Shown: positions 22,413 to 32,847 of the stretch, one piece after another
How the letters are laid out: each line of letters opens with the position of its first letter
Numbering within the stretch: position 1 is the stretch's first letter
NCBI GenBank assembly: GCA_003215775.1
Contig: QCJW01000009.1
Span: 1-64,000 of the forward strand
Reading direction: 5' to 3'
Origin: Prochlorococcus sp. AG-409-G20
Lineage (GTDB): Bacteria; Cyanobacteriota; Cyanobacteriia; PCC-6307; Cyanobiaceae
Length of the DNA: 64,000 nucleotides
The notes under the pieces: generated by a model
What the model saw: the letters and a program-made list of their open reading frames with translations, nothing else
Told to the model about the DNA's origin: nothing
Databases searched by the model: none
Program-made: the position numbers and the translations under genes

Positions 22413-25400
22413 GTATTTGAAGCAAGTAAACTTTCACTGAAGTTAGCTTTAAAAGATTTTTCTCTGAGGGAAAGCATTGCCTGTTCTGCATCTCTTACAC
22501 AGAATTGATGACCAAATCTGACATATCTGACATCTTCTCCATCACGAATTGATGCCACCACAGGAACCTTTACGCCATATTCATCTTTAGAAGGGTAATG
22601 TTTCTGCAAACATTCTCTTAATGTGTGTTGAACGGAAATATCACTAGCTTGATTAGGGTGCAGTTCAACTAATAAAAGACGAAGATCATCTATCTCCCTA
22701 CAATCATTAACAATTAATTGAACTCTATCATCTCTGCGATCAACAGAACCCCAAATCAATAAGCGAGACTCAATCATAAGAAAATCTGCTAAGCGAGCAT
22801 AAGTTTTTGGGAACACAACTGCCTCACATGAACCAGTAAGGTCTTCCAATTGAAGAACAGCCATTCGATCTCCCTTACGGGTAGTCACCTGACGAATTTC
22901 AGGAATCATGGCAATAACAGAGACTTTATTTTTATCTGCATGCTCCTCTAAAGAACCTAAGCCAATAGGGGCTAACAACTTAGCCGGACGAGAAAGCTGC
23001 TTTAAAGGATGATCAGAAAGATAAAAACCAACAAGTTCTTTTTCCAATCTTAACTTCTCGGTAGGAGAATAATCAGAAACAGCAGAAGCCTTTGGAGCAT
23101 GAATCAATTCATTATTTATATTCTCACTTTGTGATTCTGAAAAGATTTCAAATAAATTTCCTTGACCACTAAGACGATCACGTGCTCGAGATGAAGCCCA
23201 ATCAATAATCAGATCTAGATCAGCAATTAATTGTGCTCGATTGGTGTCAGGGTCTATAGAATCAAGAGCCCCACAATGTACAAGAGATTCTAATCCTCTA
23301 CGATTTAGAATATTGAGAGGAAGACGGTCGCAAATTTCGGCAAGTGAATTAAAAGGCCCATCTTTTTCTCTACTAGAAATAAGTTGACGAATAGCACCTT
23401 CTCCTAAATTCCTAACAGCAGATAGTCCAAAAAGTATTCTCTTACCATCAGGCGTAAAGTCAAATCCAGAAGCATTTACATCTGGCGGAACAACTTCAAT
23501 TCCTATAGAATTACAATTAGATATATACCGCTGAACCTTTTCGGTTGATCCTGCATTTACTGTTAACAAAGCGGCCATATAGGCAACTGGATAATGTGCT
23601 TTTAAATATGCAGTCTGATAAGTAACCGCACCATATGCAGTGGAATGACTTTTGTTAAAGCAATACTCTGCAAAGAGAACCATCTGATCAAAAAGTTCAT
23701 CTGCAAGTTTTGGATTAACACCTCTTTCTGAAGCTCCATTTACGAAGATTCCTCTATGCTTCTGCATTTCTTTAACCTTTTTCTTTCCCATTGCACGACG
23801 TAATAAATCAGCTTGACCAAGAGAATAACCTGCTAAATCTTGGGCTATCCTCATGATTTGTTCTTGATAAACCATAATTCCATAAGTCTCATTTAGTATT
23901 GGTTTTAAACATTCATGAGCAAACTGAATCGATTCACGACCATGCTTTCTATTAATAAATTTAGGAATCAATCCTGCATCAAGTGGTCCTGGTCGATATA
24001 GAGCCAAAATTGATGAAATATCCTCTAAAGATGTTGGCTTAAGATCTCTAACGATTTGCCTCATACCAGTAGATTCTAGCTGAAAAATACCTTCAAGGTC
24101 TCCTCTAGAAAGCAAGTCATATGTAGCTGAATCCTCTAATGGTAAATCATCTGGATCTATACGTTTGCCAATAGTTTCTTCGACAAGATTCAAGGTTTTC
24201 TCTATCATAGTTAAATTTTTCAAACCCAGAAAATCCATCTTCAATAGGCCCATAGATTCAATATCTTCCATGAAATATTGGGTTATTACCTGACCATCAT
24301 TATTTCTCTGAAGAGGAACTAAATTATCCAAAGGGTCTGCGGCTATAACAACACCCGCTGCATGCACACCAAATGTCTTATTGGTACCTTCAACTCTTAT
24401 GGCCATATCAATCCATTTAGATACTAAATTATCACTTTCGTACTTCTCTCTGAATTCAGGATTAGGTGAATCTTTACTTATCATCTCTGCAAGAGTTGCA
24501 GGTTTACCTCGTACAACAGGTATCAATTTAGCTAATCGATCAGCATCGCCATAGGGAATATCTAAAACTCTTGCAACATCCTTCAATACAGCTTTAGAAG
24601 TCATTCTATTAAAAGTAATAATCTGAGCGACCTTGTCCTCCCCATAACGTTGAGTTACATAATCAATAACTTCTCCTCTTCGCTCTATACAAAAATCTGT
24701 ATCTATATCAGGCATTGATTTTCTTTCAGGATTAAGAAATCGCTCAAAAAGAAGACCATTTTCAACGGGATCAATGTTAGTAATACCTAAAGAATAGGCC
24801 ACCAAAGAGCCTGCCGCAGAACCTCTTCCTGGACCAACAGCAATTCCATTTTCTCTAGCAAAGCGAATATAATCCCAGACAACGAGAAAATAAGTTGGGA
24901 ATCCCATTTGATCCATTATATCTATTTCATAACAGAGTCTTTCATAGTAATTATTCTGTATAGATTCAGTATCTTCTAACTTTAATTTAGACCTTAATCC
25001 TTTCTCTGCAACTTCTCTTAGATAAGTAAGAGGTGTATATCCTTCAGGAATAGGGAATCTAGGCATTTGATAGGCTCGAAGTATATTATATTCTTCAACC
25101 TTATCTGCAACTACAGCGGTATTTTGAATAGCTTTATCTATTATTTCTCTATCAAGATGATCAGCAAATAAACAAGACATTTCATGCTCTGTTTTAATAT
25201 ATTCAGTGCCTGTATACCTAAGACGCTTCTCATCACTTATTAGCTTACCTGTCAATATGCATAACAATGCATCATGTGCCTCAACATCATTTTTAGTCAA
25301 ATAGTGAGCATCATTAGTTGCAATCAGTTGTATATCTAATTCTTTAGCAATCTTGGCAATCTCAACATTAACTATACGATCTTCATTGGAACCATGGTCT

Positions 25401-25933
25401 TGAATCTCAAGGTAAAAATCATTCCCAAATATATCTTTATACCAACTGGCCACATTTCTTGCTATATCAAAACGACCATGCAAAATTGCTTGAGGGATCT
25501 CACCACCCAAGCAAGCAGTTGAAATAATAAGACCCTCACTATACTCCTTGAGCAAGTGTTTATCAATGCAAGCTCTTGAGAATATCCCTCTGCCTCTAAC
25601 TCCACTCAGATGACTAATAGTAGTTAATTTAACTAAGTTCTTATATCCAATATCATTTTTAGCAAGTACAACTAAATGATAACGACGTTCTTTTTTAACT
25701 TGTGGATCATCTATAGAACCATTAATTACATACATCTCATTCCCAATTATTGGCTTAATTCCTGCACTTTTGCATAACTTCAAAAGTTCAATTGCTCCAT
25801 ACATGACGCCATGATCAGTAAGAGCAATCGCTTGCATATTGAGATCTTTTGCTCGCTGCACCATCTTTGGCAATTGACTGGCCCCATCTAGGAGGCTGTA
25901 ATCGCTATGGTTGTGAAGAGGAACGAATGCCAT
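22409..25933 (-). CDS. dnaE: DNA polymerase III alpha subunit
   Basis: This 1174-residue replicative polymerase begins with the PHP domain ([16 protein letters not shown]). The palm carries the catalytic PDIDTDF and [14 protein letters not shown]. The fingers and tau-binding parts follow ([28 protein letters not shown]), and near the C-terminus the OB fold ([19 protein letters not shown]). The whole gene is intact, of normal cyanobacterial length, with no intein. It sits on the opposite strand to the rpsO-PAM68 run. Confidence 0.98.
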   Translation of the reverse strand: MAFVPLHNHSDYSLLDGASQLPKMVQRAKDLNMQAIALTDHGVMYGAIELLKLCKSAGIKPIIGNEMYVINGSIDDPQVKKERRYHLVVLAKNDIGYKNLVKLTTISHLSGVRGRGIFSRACIDKHLLKEYSEGLIISTACLGGEIPQAILHGRFDIARNVASWYKDIFGNDFYLEIQDHGSNEDRIVNVEIAKIAKELDIQLIATNDAHYLTKNDVEAHDALLCILTGKLISDEKRLRYTGTEYIKTEHEMSCLFADHLDREIIDKAIQNTAVVADKVEEYNILRAYQMPRFPIPEGYTPLTYLREVAEKGLRSKLKLEDTESIQNNYYERLCYEIDIMDQMGFPTYFLVVWDYIRFARENGIAVGPGRGSAAGSLVAYSLGITNIDPVENGLLFERFLNPERKSMPDIDTDFCIERRGEVIDYVTQRYGEDKVAQIITFNRMTSKAVLKDVARVLDIPYGDADRLAKLIPVVRGKPATLAEMISKDSPNPEFREKYESDNLVSKWIDMAIRVEGTNKTFGVHAAGVVIAADPLDNLVPLQRNNDGQVITQYFMEDIESMGLLKMDFLGLKNLTMIEKTLNLVEETIGKRIDPDDLPLEDSATYDLLSRGDLEGIFQLESTGMRQIVRDLKPTSLEDISSILALYRPGPLDAGLIPKFINRKHGRESIQFAHECLKPILNETYGIMVYQEQIMRIAQDLAGYSLGQADLLRRAMGKKKVKEMQKHRGIFVNGASERGVNPKLADELFDQMVLFAEYCFNKSHSTAYGAVTYQTAYLKAHYPVAYMAALLTVNAGSTEKVQRYISNCNSIGIEVVPPDVNASGFDFTPDGKRILFGLSAVRNLGEGAIRQLISSREKDGPFNSLAEICDRLPLNILNRRGLESLVHCGALDSIDPDTNRAQLIADLDLIIDWASSRARDRLSGQGNLFEIFSESQSENINNELIHAPKASAVSDYSPTEKLRLEKELVGFYLSDHPLKQLSRPAKLLAPIGLGSLEEHADKNKVSVIAMIPEIRQVTTRKGDRMAVLQLEDLTGSCEAVVFPKTYARLADFLMIESRLLIWGSVDRRDDRVQLIVNDCREIDDLRLLLVELHPNQASDISVQHTLRECLQKHYPSKDEYGVKVPVVASIRDGEDVRYVRFGHQFCVRDAEQAMLSLREKSFKANFSESLLASNT

Positions 25934-26004
25934 ATGACAATCCTAAGCCCAAACACAAGATATGGGAGCCTGGATAGGTCTCAACACTATTTGTAGGGTC
26001 AAGC

Positions 26005-27465
26005 TTATGGTATGAATTCCCCAGAAGGACTTGACCCCATTACATTTACAGCCTTTTCATATTGATAAGCGACTCGTAACAATCTTTGCTCATCAAGAAC
26101 ATTCCCAATCAATTGCAAACCTATAGGAAGACCAGTCTGATCAAAGCCGCAAGGGAGGCTAATTGCAGGAATCCCAGCCAAATTAGCCGGTATAGTCAAC
26201 AAATCAGAGAGATACATCGACAAAGGATCATCTGCGTGAGCACCGGCACTGAAAGCTGTTGTTGGTGCAGTAGGAGTCAGTAAAATATCTACTTTAGTAA
26301 AAGCAGCTTCAAAATCTCGACGAATCAAAGTTCGCACCTGTTGTGCCTTCCTGTAATAAGCATCAACATATCCAGCAGACAATGCATATGTACCTATCAG
26401 AATTCTTCGTTGAACTTCACTCCCAAAACCTTCCGCCCTACTTCTTGCAGTCATAATAGCGAGATCCTCTGAAGCTTCAGAGCGATAGCCATACTTAACT
26501 CCATCATATCTAGCCAAATTTGCCGAGGCTTCTGATGGAGCTATTACATAATAAGTAGCAATACCATCGTTAAATCTAGGGCAACTTACTTCAGTTAATT
26601 CTGCACCTAATGTCTCTAGGCAATTAGCAGCTTCCAAAACTGAATCTTTGACTGATTTCGAAAGTCCCTCCTGATCAAAGCACTCTTTAATCAACCCAAT
26701 TCGCAGACCAGAAATCGAATCATTCAAAGAATCCGAATAGTTAGGCACGGGAATATTCAAACAAGTTGAATCTTTTGGGTCACTGCCAGCAATTACCTGC
26801 AAAACTTCTGCGGCATCTGAAACACTCGAAGTAAATGGACCAACTTGATCCAAGGAACTGGCAAATGCAATCAATCCCCATCGACTAACTCGTCCATACG
26901 TTGGTTTTAAACCAACCACACCGCAAAAAGAAGCTGGCTGGCGAATAGAACCTCCAGTATCTGAACCTAGTGCTGCCATACACTGCCCAGAGGCCACTGC
27001 CGCAGCACTACCTCCAGAGCTTCCTCCCGGGACTTTTTTTATATTCCAAGGATTCAAAGTAGATCCAAAAGCCGAAGTTTCTGTTGAGCTGCCCATAGCA
27101 AACTCATCAAGATTTGTTTTACCTAATAAAACCGCACCAGAATTCCACAGTCTCTGAGAAACAGTGGACTCATAAGGGGGGAGAAAGTCTGCAAGCATTC
27201 GACTTGCACAAGTTGTTTTTATCCCTCTGGTACATAGGTTGTCCTTTATTGCAAAAGGAATTCCTGCAAGTGGAGGCAACTCTTGTCCTGCCGCACGAGC
27301 CTCATCTATTCGATCTGCATCTGCAAGAGCCCTATCTGAAGTAACTTCCAAAAAGGAATGCAAAGTCTGATCAAGGTCTTTAATTCGAGAAAGCTTCTCT
27401 TGTGTCAGCTCTCTTGCTGAAACCTTCCCAAGGCTTAGCTGCCTCCGCCATTCGGCGATCGCCAT
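26005..27465 (-). CDS. gatA: Asp/Glu-tRNA amidotransferase subunit A
   Basis: This 486-residue amidase releases ammonia from glutamine so that GatB can convert Glu-tRNA(Gln) to Gln-tRNA(Gln), which cyanobacteria need in place of a glutaminyl-tRNA synthetase. The amidase triad is visible: lysine of IPFAIKDN, serines of [11 protein letters not shown] and [14 protein letters not shown]. The start ATG falls inside a GGCGATCGCC palindrome that resembles the cyanobacterial HIP1 motif. It is 71 bases downstream of dnaE's start and transcribed in the same direction. Confidence 0.97.
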   Translation of the reverse strand: MAIAEWRRQLSLGKVSARELTQEKLSRIKDLDQTLHSFLEVTSDRALADADRIDEARAAGQELPPLAGIPFAIKDNLCTRGIKTTCASRMLADFLPPYESTVSQRLWNSGAVLLGKTNLDEFAMGSSTETSAFGSTLNPWNIKKVPGGSSGGSAAAVASGQCMAALGSDTGGSIRQPASFCGVVGLKPTYGRVSRWGLIAFASSLDQVGPFTSSVSDAAEVLQVIAGSDPKDSTCLNIPVPNYSDSLNDSISGLRIGLIKECFDQEGLSKSVKDSVLEAANCLETLGAELTEVSCPRFNDGIATYYVIAPSEASANLARYDGVKYGYRSEASEDLAIMTARSRAEGFGSEVQRRILIGTYALSAGYVDAYYRKAQQVRTLIRRDFEAAFTKVDILLTPTAPTTAFSAGAHADDPLSMYLSDLLTIPANLAGIPAISLPCGFDQTGLPIGLQLIGNVLDEQRLLRVAYQYEKAVNVMGSSPSGEFIP

Positions 27466-27520
27466 TTAACTTTTAGATATATATACACTAAAAGCTATCA
27501 GCTCCATCTTGCCAATGGAA

Positions 27521-27751
27521 CTAAATGGTGAGGGGCTCACCACGCCGACAACGTATAAACACGTGTTTGATTGACTTAGGTCCCTCAGCTGACAATTCAT
27601 CGATGAACTTAGGCAAATTAGTTTTCAAACTCCTCCGAGTAAGGAAAGGACCAAACCAATAAATTGATTCTGGCTCAGAGGTCTCAACCTTGGCCCACCA
27701 AACCAGACCTAGGTTATTTCCTATACCTCGGATGCCCTTGATTGGGCTCAT
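27521..27751 (-). CDS. DUF1816 protein
   Basis: The 76-residue sequence contains LVWWAKVETSEPESIYWFGP and the later FIDELSAEGPKSIKHVFIR with RCRRGEPLTI at the end. This is the DUF1816 layout, a small cyanobacterial family sometimes fused to linker or CpcD-like parts. There is no membrane segment. It precedes gatA on the same strand, with a gap of 55 bases. The function is unknown. Confidence 0.8.
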   Translation of the reverse strand: MSPIKGIRGIGNNLGLVWWAKVETSEPESIYWFGPFLTRRSLKTNLPKFIDELSAEGPKSIKHVFIRCRRGEPLTI

Positions 27752-27956
27752 ATAAATAAAAGGTGTATTTGATATTTTATATTACATATAAACAGTTCAT
27801 TGGAAGAGCTAAAGCATTTAGATCCACAAGTGGAATCTATTCAAATCAAAGTTCAATAGTCTTCTCTGTTGAACCAGACAACAGCTAAAATTCAATGGAG
27901 ATACAAGAGTCTTTATCGAGATATGCATTAATGGAACTACTACTCTTATCTTTGGT

Positions 27957-29282
27957 TCAATCTTGATTTAGCAAATCAACGATTTCTTTTGTGTCTTGTT
28001 CAGAAATAACTTCTTCTGAGGGTTTGTAAGAAACATTGCATTTAGCCCGAATCATTCTTGGAGAAGGCGCCTGACCTGAAATACCCTTCATCCATCCACG
28101 ACGTGCCACTTCATACAAAAGCAGCGCTGTTGCAACCGATGCATTCAAACTATTTGTCATTCCTCGAAGAGGAATCCTCACTAATTGATCACAATGTCTA
28201 CGAGTCACAAGAGATATCCCCTTATCTTCAGAACCTGTTAAGACAACTAATGGTCCTTCCAAATCAACATCTGAGAGAGTTACATCTCCCTCTTCAGCAA
28301 GTCCAATCACTCTATAACCATTCTTCTTCATTTCTTCAATTGATCTGTTCAGATTTACAACCCTTGCCACTGGAAGATGCTCTAGAGCTCCTGCAGCCAC
28401 CTTCGCCACCGAGCCCGTCAATCCAGCACTCCTTCTTTGTGGAAGTATCAATCCATGGGCCCCTAGGGCTTCTGCAGAACGAACTATCGCGCCTAAATTT
28501 TGTGGATCAGTTAATCCATCCAAAGCAAGAAGTAGTGGAGACTCATCCAAATCATTACAACTACTTAAAAGAGTTTTAAGGTCAAGTGTTTCAGCAGAAG
28601 CAGTTTGAAGAGCTATACCTTGATGAACTCCGCCATTAGTAAGTTGGCCAAGCCGTGCCCATGTCACCTCCTCAACCAAAACACCAGAAGACTTTGCCTC
28701 TCTAAGCAATTGGAGAAACCTTTGAGAACTTCGCAGTTCTTGAGTACACCAAATCCTATGGACTGGTCTTCTAGATTCTAAAACTGCCTGAGTTGAGTGT
28801 CTGCCCCAAACAAGATCACTTCTTGAATGATCTTCAAAAACTCCTTGATCGGAAGTAGTGACAGCAAGATCATTGGACTTACGTCTAAAAGAATTAGATT
28901 TAATTGATAAGGTTGATTCAGGATTTTGTCTTAGGGAACTATCGGTACGTTGGGATCCAACAGGCCTAGAACGTCCTTCTGTTCTGAATTTACGTTGTAC
29001 TTCTGACCTTGAGAAATAACTATTCTTACCACTTCTAGAGCCTCCACGTACATCTCTATCAAATTGAGCATACTTATTATCAGATGAAGATGGAATATAT
29101 CTAGAGGAGTCTTTCCTAGTTTGATCTTGATTATCTTTATATGAGTCTTTGTTATATGAGGCTCCATTATTTTTTCTTCTCTCATTGAAAGATTGATTCC
29201 TATTATCTTTTCTACTTGCGCCTGGTCGGCCAGGCCGACCAGGTCGAGAGAAATTTCCAGACCTACGATTGCGAGCAGCCAT
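27957..29282 (-). CDS. rlmB: SpoU-family rRNA 2'-O-methyltransferase (RlmB/TrmH-like)
   Basis: The catalytic C-terminal half has the SPOUT motifs: LALDGLTDPQNLGAIVRSAE, VVLTGSEDKGIS and IPLRGMTNSLNASVATALLL, before it a substrate-binding domain (VWGRHSTQAVLE). RlmB methylates 23S rRNA at G2251 in E. coli. The start is MAARNRRSGNF at 29282, which overlaps the Mini-III stop by none. The N-terminal 140 residues are low-complexity, rich in Arg, Ser, Asn and Gly, and not in the core family. It is co-transcribed with Mini-III and the STAS gene. Confidence 0.9.
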   Translation of the reverse strand: MAARNRRSGNFSRPGRPGRPGASRKDNRNQSFNERRKNNGASYNKDSYKDNQDQTRKDSSRYIPSSSDNKYAQFDRDVRGGSRSGKNSYFSRSEVQRKFRTEGRSRPVGSQRTDSSLRQNPESTLSIKSNSFRRKSNDLAVTTSDQGVFEDHSRSDLVWGRHSTQAVLESRRPVHRIWCTQELRSSQRFLQLLREAKSSGVLVEEVTWARLGQLTNGGVHQGIALQTASAETLDLKTLLSSCNDLDESPLLLALDGLTDPQNLGAIVRSAEALGAHGLILPQRRSAGLTGSVAKVAAGALEHLPVARVVNLNRSIEEMKKNGYRVIGLAEEGDVTLSDVDLEGPLVVLTGSEDKGISLVTRRHCDQLVRIPLRGMTNSLNASVATALLLYEVARRGWMKGISGQAPSPRMIRAKCNVSYKPSEEVISEQDTKEIVDLLNQD

Positions 29283-29295
29283 TGTTTTAAAAATG

Positions 29296-29703
29296 TTAGT
29301 TGAGATCGTTTGCGATCTCTTCAAGTTGATCTAATAGTTGAGCCAAACGTTTGGGATTCTTTAAGAAGAGCCACCCAACAATTGTTTCAAATGCAGTCGC
29401 ACTTGCATATGTTGCAGCATCAGAACTTCGTGGAGGATTTTTTGCACTATTTCGTCCTCTTTTGGCCAAAGTTTTTTCAAAGTCAGAAAGATAAGGCTCT
29501 ATACAACTTAGAGCTTTTGCCTGAGCTGCAGCATGAACTTCTGCGACTACTGCCTTATGTAAATCGCTTGATCTTCTGGGCCTTTGGCAATGCCTAAGCC
29601 TTTGATGCATCTCCCAGACAACATCTCCCAACCAAGCTAACTGCAAGGGTCGAAGCTCATCTGGAGACCCTGACGAACTCTGAGCACGAATCCAATCAGT
29701 CAA
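29296..29703 (-). CDS. mrnC: Mini-ribonuclease III
   Basis: This 135-residue protein is an RNase III catalytic domain without the dsRNA-binding domain: LAWLGDVVWEMHQRLRH carries the metal-binding Asp, and later ATAFETIVGWLFL is the second acidic helix. Mini-III trims 23S rRNA ends in Bacillus. It sits between the rRNA methyltransferase (12 bases downstream) and the STAS gene (4-base overlap), so an rRNA-maturation context is clear. Confidence 0.9.
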   Translation of the reverse strand: MTDWIRAQSSSGSPDELRPLQLAWLGDVVWEMHQRLRHCQRPRRSSDLHKAVVAEVHAAAQAKALSCIEPYLSDFEKTLAKRGRNSAKNPPRSSDAATYASATAFETIVGWLFLKNPKRLAQLLDQLEEIANDLN

Positions 29704-30056
29704 GCTGATAATTGTCTTAAGGCAGTTTTCAAATCAGAAGCTAAGTGAAGGAATTCCTCCAATCGAACAAGCTTTATTGTCTGGACAACTCTTGCATTGC
29801 CAACAAGCCTGAAAGATCTCTTAGTTCCTTTGCAATGTTTAGCAACCTGAACTAAAGCTCCTAAACCAGAGGAATCAATGAAATCGATATTGGTCAAATC
29901 GATTATCACTGGAAATGGATTGGCTTCTAAAACATCGTTCACATAGGTAGTGAAATGCTTTTCTGAATAAGCATCTAGCTGCCCAGTAAAAGAAAAAACC
30001 AAAGACCCTTCCCGGCGCTCAAAGCCACCTCTTAGGGAAACGGTCAGACGCTGCAA
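29700..30056 (-). CDS. STAS-domain anti-sigma factor antagonist
   Basis: This is a single STAS domain of 118 residues. Strand 1 is LVFSFTGQLDAYSEK, and the phosphorylatable serine motif is NIDFIDSSGLGALVQVAK. Such proteins bind and release anti-sigma factors or act in partner-switching pathways. No kinase or sigma factor is adjacent. It overlaps the Mini-III start by 4 bases, a rather unusual partner, and is divergent from nothing, with carA next on the same strand. Confidence 0.88.
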   Translation of the reverse strand: MQRLTVSLRGGFERREGSLVFSFTGQLDAYSEKHFTTYVNDVLEANPFPVIIDLTNIDFIDSSGLGALVQVAKHCKGTKRSFRLVGNARVVQTIKLVRLEEFLHLASDLKTALRQLSA

Positions 30057-30129
30057 TTCTGTTATGGGTTTAAGCCCCCTTTACGCCATCGAAAGAAGTG
30101 TAGTAATCCAAAAGGAACTCAACCACGCT

Positions 30130-31275
30130 TCATCGACGTTTTTCCATCAGAGATATAAATCTCGAGAAGTGATGATCTGCATCATGCGGGCCTGGACTGG
30201 CTTCAGGGTGATATTGAACTCCAAAAATTGGTCGATCAATAAAAGTTATTCCTGCAACAGTTCTGTCATTTAGGTTTAAATGAGACACTCTGACGACATT
30301 TTCTGGAAGTGTTTCTGCATCTAATGCGAAACCATGATTTTGACTCGTTATTTCCAAATGCCCACTAGTGCCACATGGGTGATTTAAGCCACGATGGCCA
30401 TAAGTCATCTTGAAAGTTCTTGCACCCAAGGCAAGTCCAATAATTTGATGTCCCAAACAGATCCCAAAGATTGGCAACTGTGTTGTTTCAATTAGATCTT
30501 TAGCTAACTGAATACCTTCAGTAACTGCTGCAGGATCTCCTGGGCCATTAGACAAGAAAATCCCTTCTGGCTCTTGATCAAGAACCTTGGAAATATTCGA
30601 ATTTGAAGGAAGAACGGTAACTACACATCCGTAAGAAGCTAAACGCTGAAGAATTGATCTTTTAATCCCAAAATCAATTGCCACAACCCTATAAGGCAAA
30701 GAAGATGATTTGTTCAGTCGTTGATCGAATTCAACACATGAAGGCTGATTCCAGCGATATAAATTAGAAGTTGAAACTTTTTTAGCCAAGTTCATTCCTT
30801 CCATAGAAGGAGCTTTCTTAAGTTTCTTAAGAAGTTCATATTCTGAAAACTCTCCATCTGAACTAATCACACCATTCATAGAACCAAACTCTCTTAGATG
30901 TCTTACCAACGCACGTGTATCAACTCCAGAAATCCCAACTACTTTATTTTCTGATAGCCAAGATTGAAATGTCTTCTCAGCACGCCAACTACTTGATATT
31001 TCAGAAAACTGTCTAACAACTATCCCTTTTGCTGAAGCCTTAACAGCCTCAGCATCATTTTGATTCACACCTGTATTTCCTATTTCAGGATATGTGAATG
31101 TAATCAATTGGCCAAAATAACTTGGATCTGTAATAACTTCTTGATAACCAGTCATACCAGTATTAAAAACCAATTCTCCATAAACAGTTCCACAATATCC
31201 AAAAGCATTACCCTCTAACAATGTGCCATCAGCCAAAAGCAAAAACGCAGATTTACGACTAAAGGAGCTTTTCAT
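30130..31275 (-). CDS. carA: Carbamoyl-phosphate synthase small subunit
   Basis: This 381-residue subunit hydrolyses glutamine and feeds ammonia to CarB for arginine and pyrimidine synthesis. The class-I amidotransferase motif [15 protein letters not shown] has the nucleophile cysteine, and the partner His/Glu lie in [13 protein letters not shown]. The N-terminal interaction domain ([20 protein letters not shown]) is intact. trpD lies 30 bases upstream in the same direction. Confidence 0.97.
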   Translation of the reverse strand: MKSSFSRKSAFLLLADGTLLEGNAFGYCGTVYGELVFNTGMTGYQEVITDPSYFGQLITFTYPEIGNTGVNQNDAEAVKASAKGIVVRQFSEISSSWRAEKTFQSWLSENKVVGISGVDTRALVRHLREFGSMNGVISSDGEFSEYELLKKLKKAPSMEGMNLAKKVSTSNLYRWNQPSCVEFDQRLNKSSSLPYRVVAIDFGIKRSILQRLASYGCVVTVLPSNSNISKVLDQEPEGIFLSNGPGDPAAVTEGIQLAKDLIETTQLPIFGICLGHQIIGLALGARTFKMTYGHRGLNHPCGTSGHLEITSQNHGFALDAETLPENVVRVSHLNLNDRTVAGITFIDRPIFGVQYHPEASPGPHDADHHFSRFISLMEKRR

Positions 31276-31305
31276 AAGGAAAATATATCTGACTTGTTTA
31301 AGGTT

Positions 31306-32352
31306 TTACTCTAGTGTTTGATTATCAAGAGCATTTTTAAGATCTAGAAGTTTTTGCCAAGGCTTTCCTTCCTTCATAGCGCTTAAGGCCACAGTTACTC
31401 CATCGACTAGTTCATCACTAATTCCGGCAGCCCAAAGGACCAGTGCAGTATTTAATGCAACAACTTCTGTTTGAGCTTGAGTACCTTTACCTTGGAGAAC
31501 TGAAATAAGAATTTGCCTATTTGTACAAAGATCACCTCCCTTCAAGGATTGAATTGAAGAGTTCGTAAGGCCCATCTCTTTGGGATCAACATTGGATTGT
31601 CTAACTACTCCATCTTGAATTAATCGCAAAGAATTCTCTCCATCTAGAGAAGCCTCATCCAAACCTCCTGCACCATGGACAACAACTGCTCGATGAAGAC
31701 CAAGTGATTGCAAGGCAAAAGCCATTGGATCTAACAATTCAGCTTTTGCAACCCCAAGGACCTGGGCACTTGGCCTTAAAGGGTTAACCAATGGACCCAA
31801 AAGATTAAAGACAGTTCTCACTCCCAACGCTCGCCTTAAGGGGGCTAAATTAGCCAGAGATGGATGCCAAGCAGGAGCAAACAGAAAAGTTACTTGAACT
31901 TTTGATATAGATTCCACAACGAGCTCTAAAGGAGCCTTTAACTGAAGATCAAGACTTTCTAAAACATCGGCCGAACCAACCTTCCCACTAGCACTCCTAT
32001 TACCATGTTTAGCAACATTGGCACCACATGCTGAGGCTACAAAAGCTACAGCTGTAGAAATATTGAACGTTTCTGCACCATCACCTCCTGTTCCACAAGT
32101 ATCAACCATAGGGATCTCAGGAACTGGGCATGGCAGAGTTACAGCATCACGTAAAACCGTTGCCATTGAAGAAAGTTCATCTCCTGTTAACCCCTTAGAA
32201 CGAAGTGCAGCTAAAAAAGCACCTGTTTGTACGGGCATTAATTCTTCGTCAAGCCAAGCCCGCATAAGCAAAGTCGACTCAAGCCTGGACAGGTTGCCTC
32301 CATTAAGCAATCTCTCGAGAATTTCGGACCATGATGGTGTATTACTGGACAT
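31306..32352 (-). CDS. trpD: Anthranilate phosphoribosyltransferase
   Basis: This 348-residue enzyme transfers phosphoribose to anthranilate in tryptophan synthesis. The PRPP-binding loop is [19 protein letters not shown], followed by [18 protein letters not shown] and [18 protein letters not shown]. It has normal length and is unfused. It is in line with carA, and a 117-base gap separates it from the DUF3288 gene. Confidence 0.97.
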   Translation of the reverse strand: MSSNTPSWSEILERLLNGGNLSRLESTLLMRAWLDEELMPVQTGAFLAALRSKGLTGDELSSMATVLRDAVTLPCPVPEIPMVDTCGTGGDGAETFNISTAVAFVASACGANVAKHGNRSASGKVGSADVLESLDLQLKAPLELVVESISKVQVTFLFAPAWHPSLANLAPLRRALGVRTVFNLLGPLVNPLRPSAQVLGVAKAELLDPMAFALQSLGLHRAVVVHGAGGLDEASLDGENSLRLIQDGVVRQSNVDPKEMGLTNSSIQSLKGGDLCTNRQILISVLQGKGTQAQTEVVALNTALVLWAAGISDELVDGVTVALSAMKEGKPWQKLLDLKNALDNQTLE

Positions 32353-32469
32353 TAGTTAGAAAAAGATATTTGCATAGCGAAAAGGGCCAAGCAACAAAGA
32401 CAAATCTACTATTACCTATATTATTTTCGGAAGGGACAAATAAAGAGAAAGTACTTTGATTTAATTGAT

Positions 32470-32802
32470 TTATTCATCAGTGGTGTCAAACCCAGAGCCA
32501 AGTCCAGCTTGTATATTTCTTCCAGGTCGATAGCCTTCTTGCCATAGCTTCTTGGCTTTTTCATTAAGCATCTCTCCAGAAAGGTTCCACGATGTCATAA
32601 CTTTCTTGATATCTTCTTGAAGATCTAAAACCCCTGGGAACCCCCTGTATCGAATAAAAAGTCTTGCCAAGTCGACTATATCTGAGCTATCAGGCGAATC
32701 TTTAGCAAGCAAACGATCAAGATGATCTCGATCTATTGAATACAAAGGGTGATTCTGCCCACCCATAGACTTAAAGTCATCAAGAAAATCAGCCACAATC
32801 AA
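32470..32802 (-). CDS. DUF3288 protein
   Basis: The 110 residues match the cyanobacterial DUF3288 pattern: QNHPLYSIDRDHLDRLLA, then LARLFIRYRGFPGVLDLQED and the final IPR-like end. There is no membrane segment, and the C-terminal tail has an extra GSGFDTTDE. The role is unknown. It is divergent from the ABC transporter at 32848, with 45 bases between them for both promoters. Confidence 0.8.
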   Translation of the reverse strand: MIVADFLDDFKSMGGQNHPLYSIDRDHLDRLLAKDSPDSSDIVDLARLFIRYRGFPGVLDLQEDIKKVMTSWNLSGEMLNEKAKKLWQEGYRPGRNIQAGLGSGFDTTDE

Positions 32803-32847
32803 CTTGCCTTTACGTTTACCTTATACAACCTGACTTCCCAAAAATAA

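Noticed and set aside
27456-27465. HIP1-like GGCGATCGCC at the gatA start
   Set aside because: Only one copy was noticed in the window and it is coding; there is no sign of regulatory use.
28058-28579. 173-codon plus-strand frame
   Set aside because: It lies wholly antisense to the conserved catalytic half of the rRNA methyltransferase, so it is a shadow.
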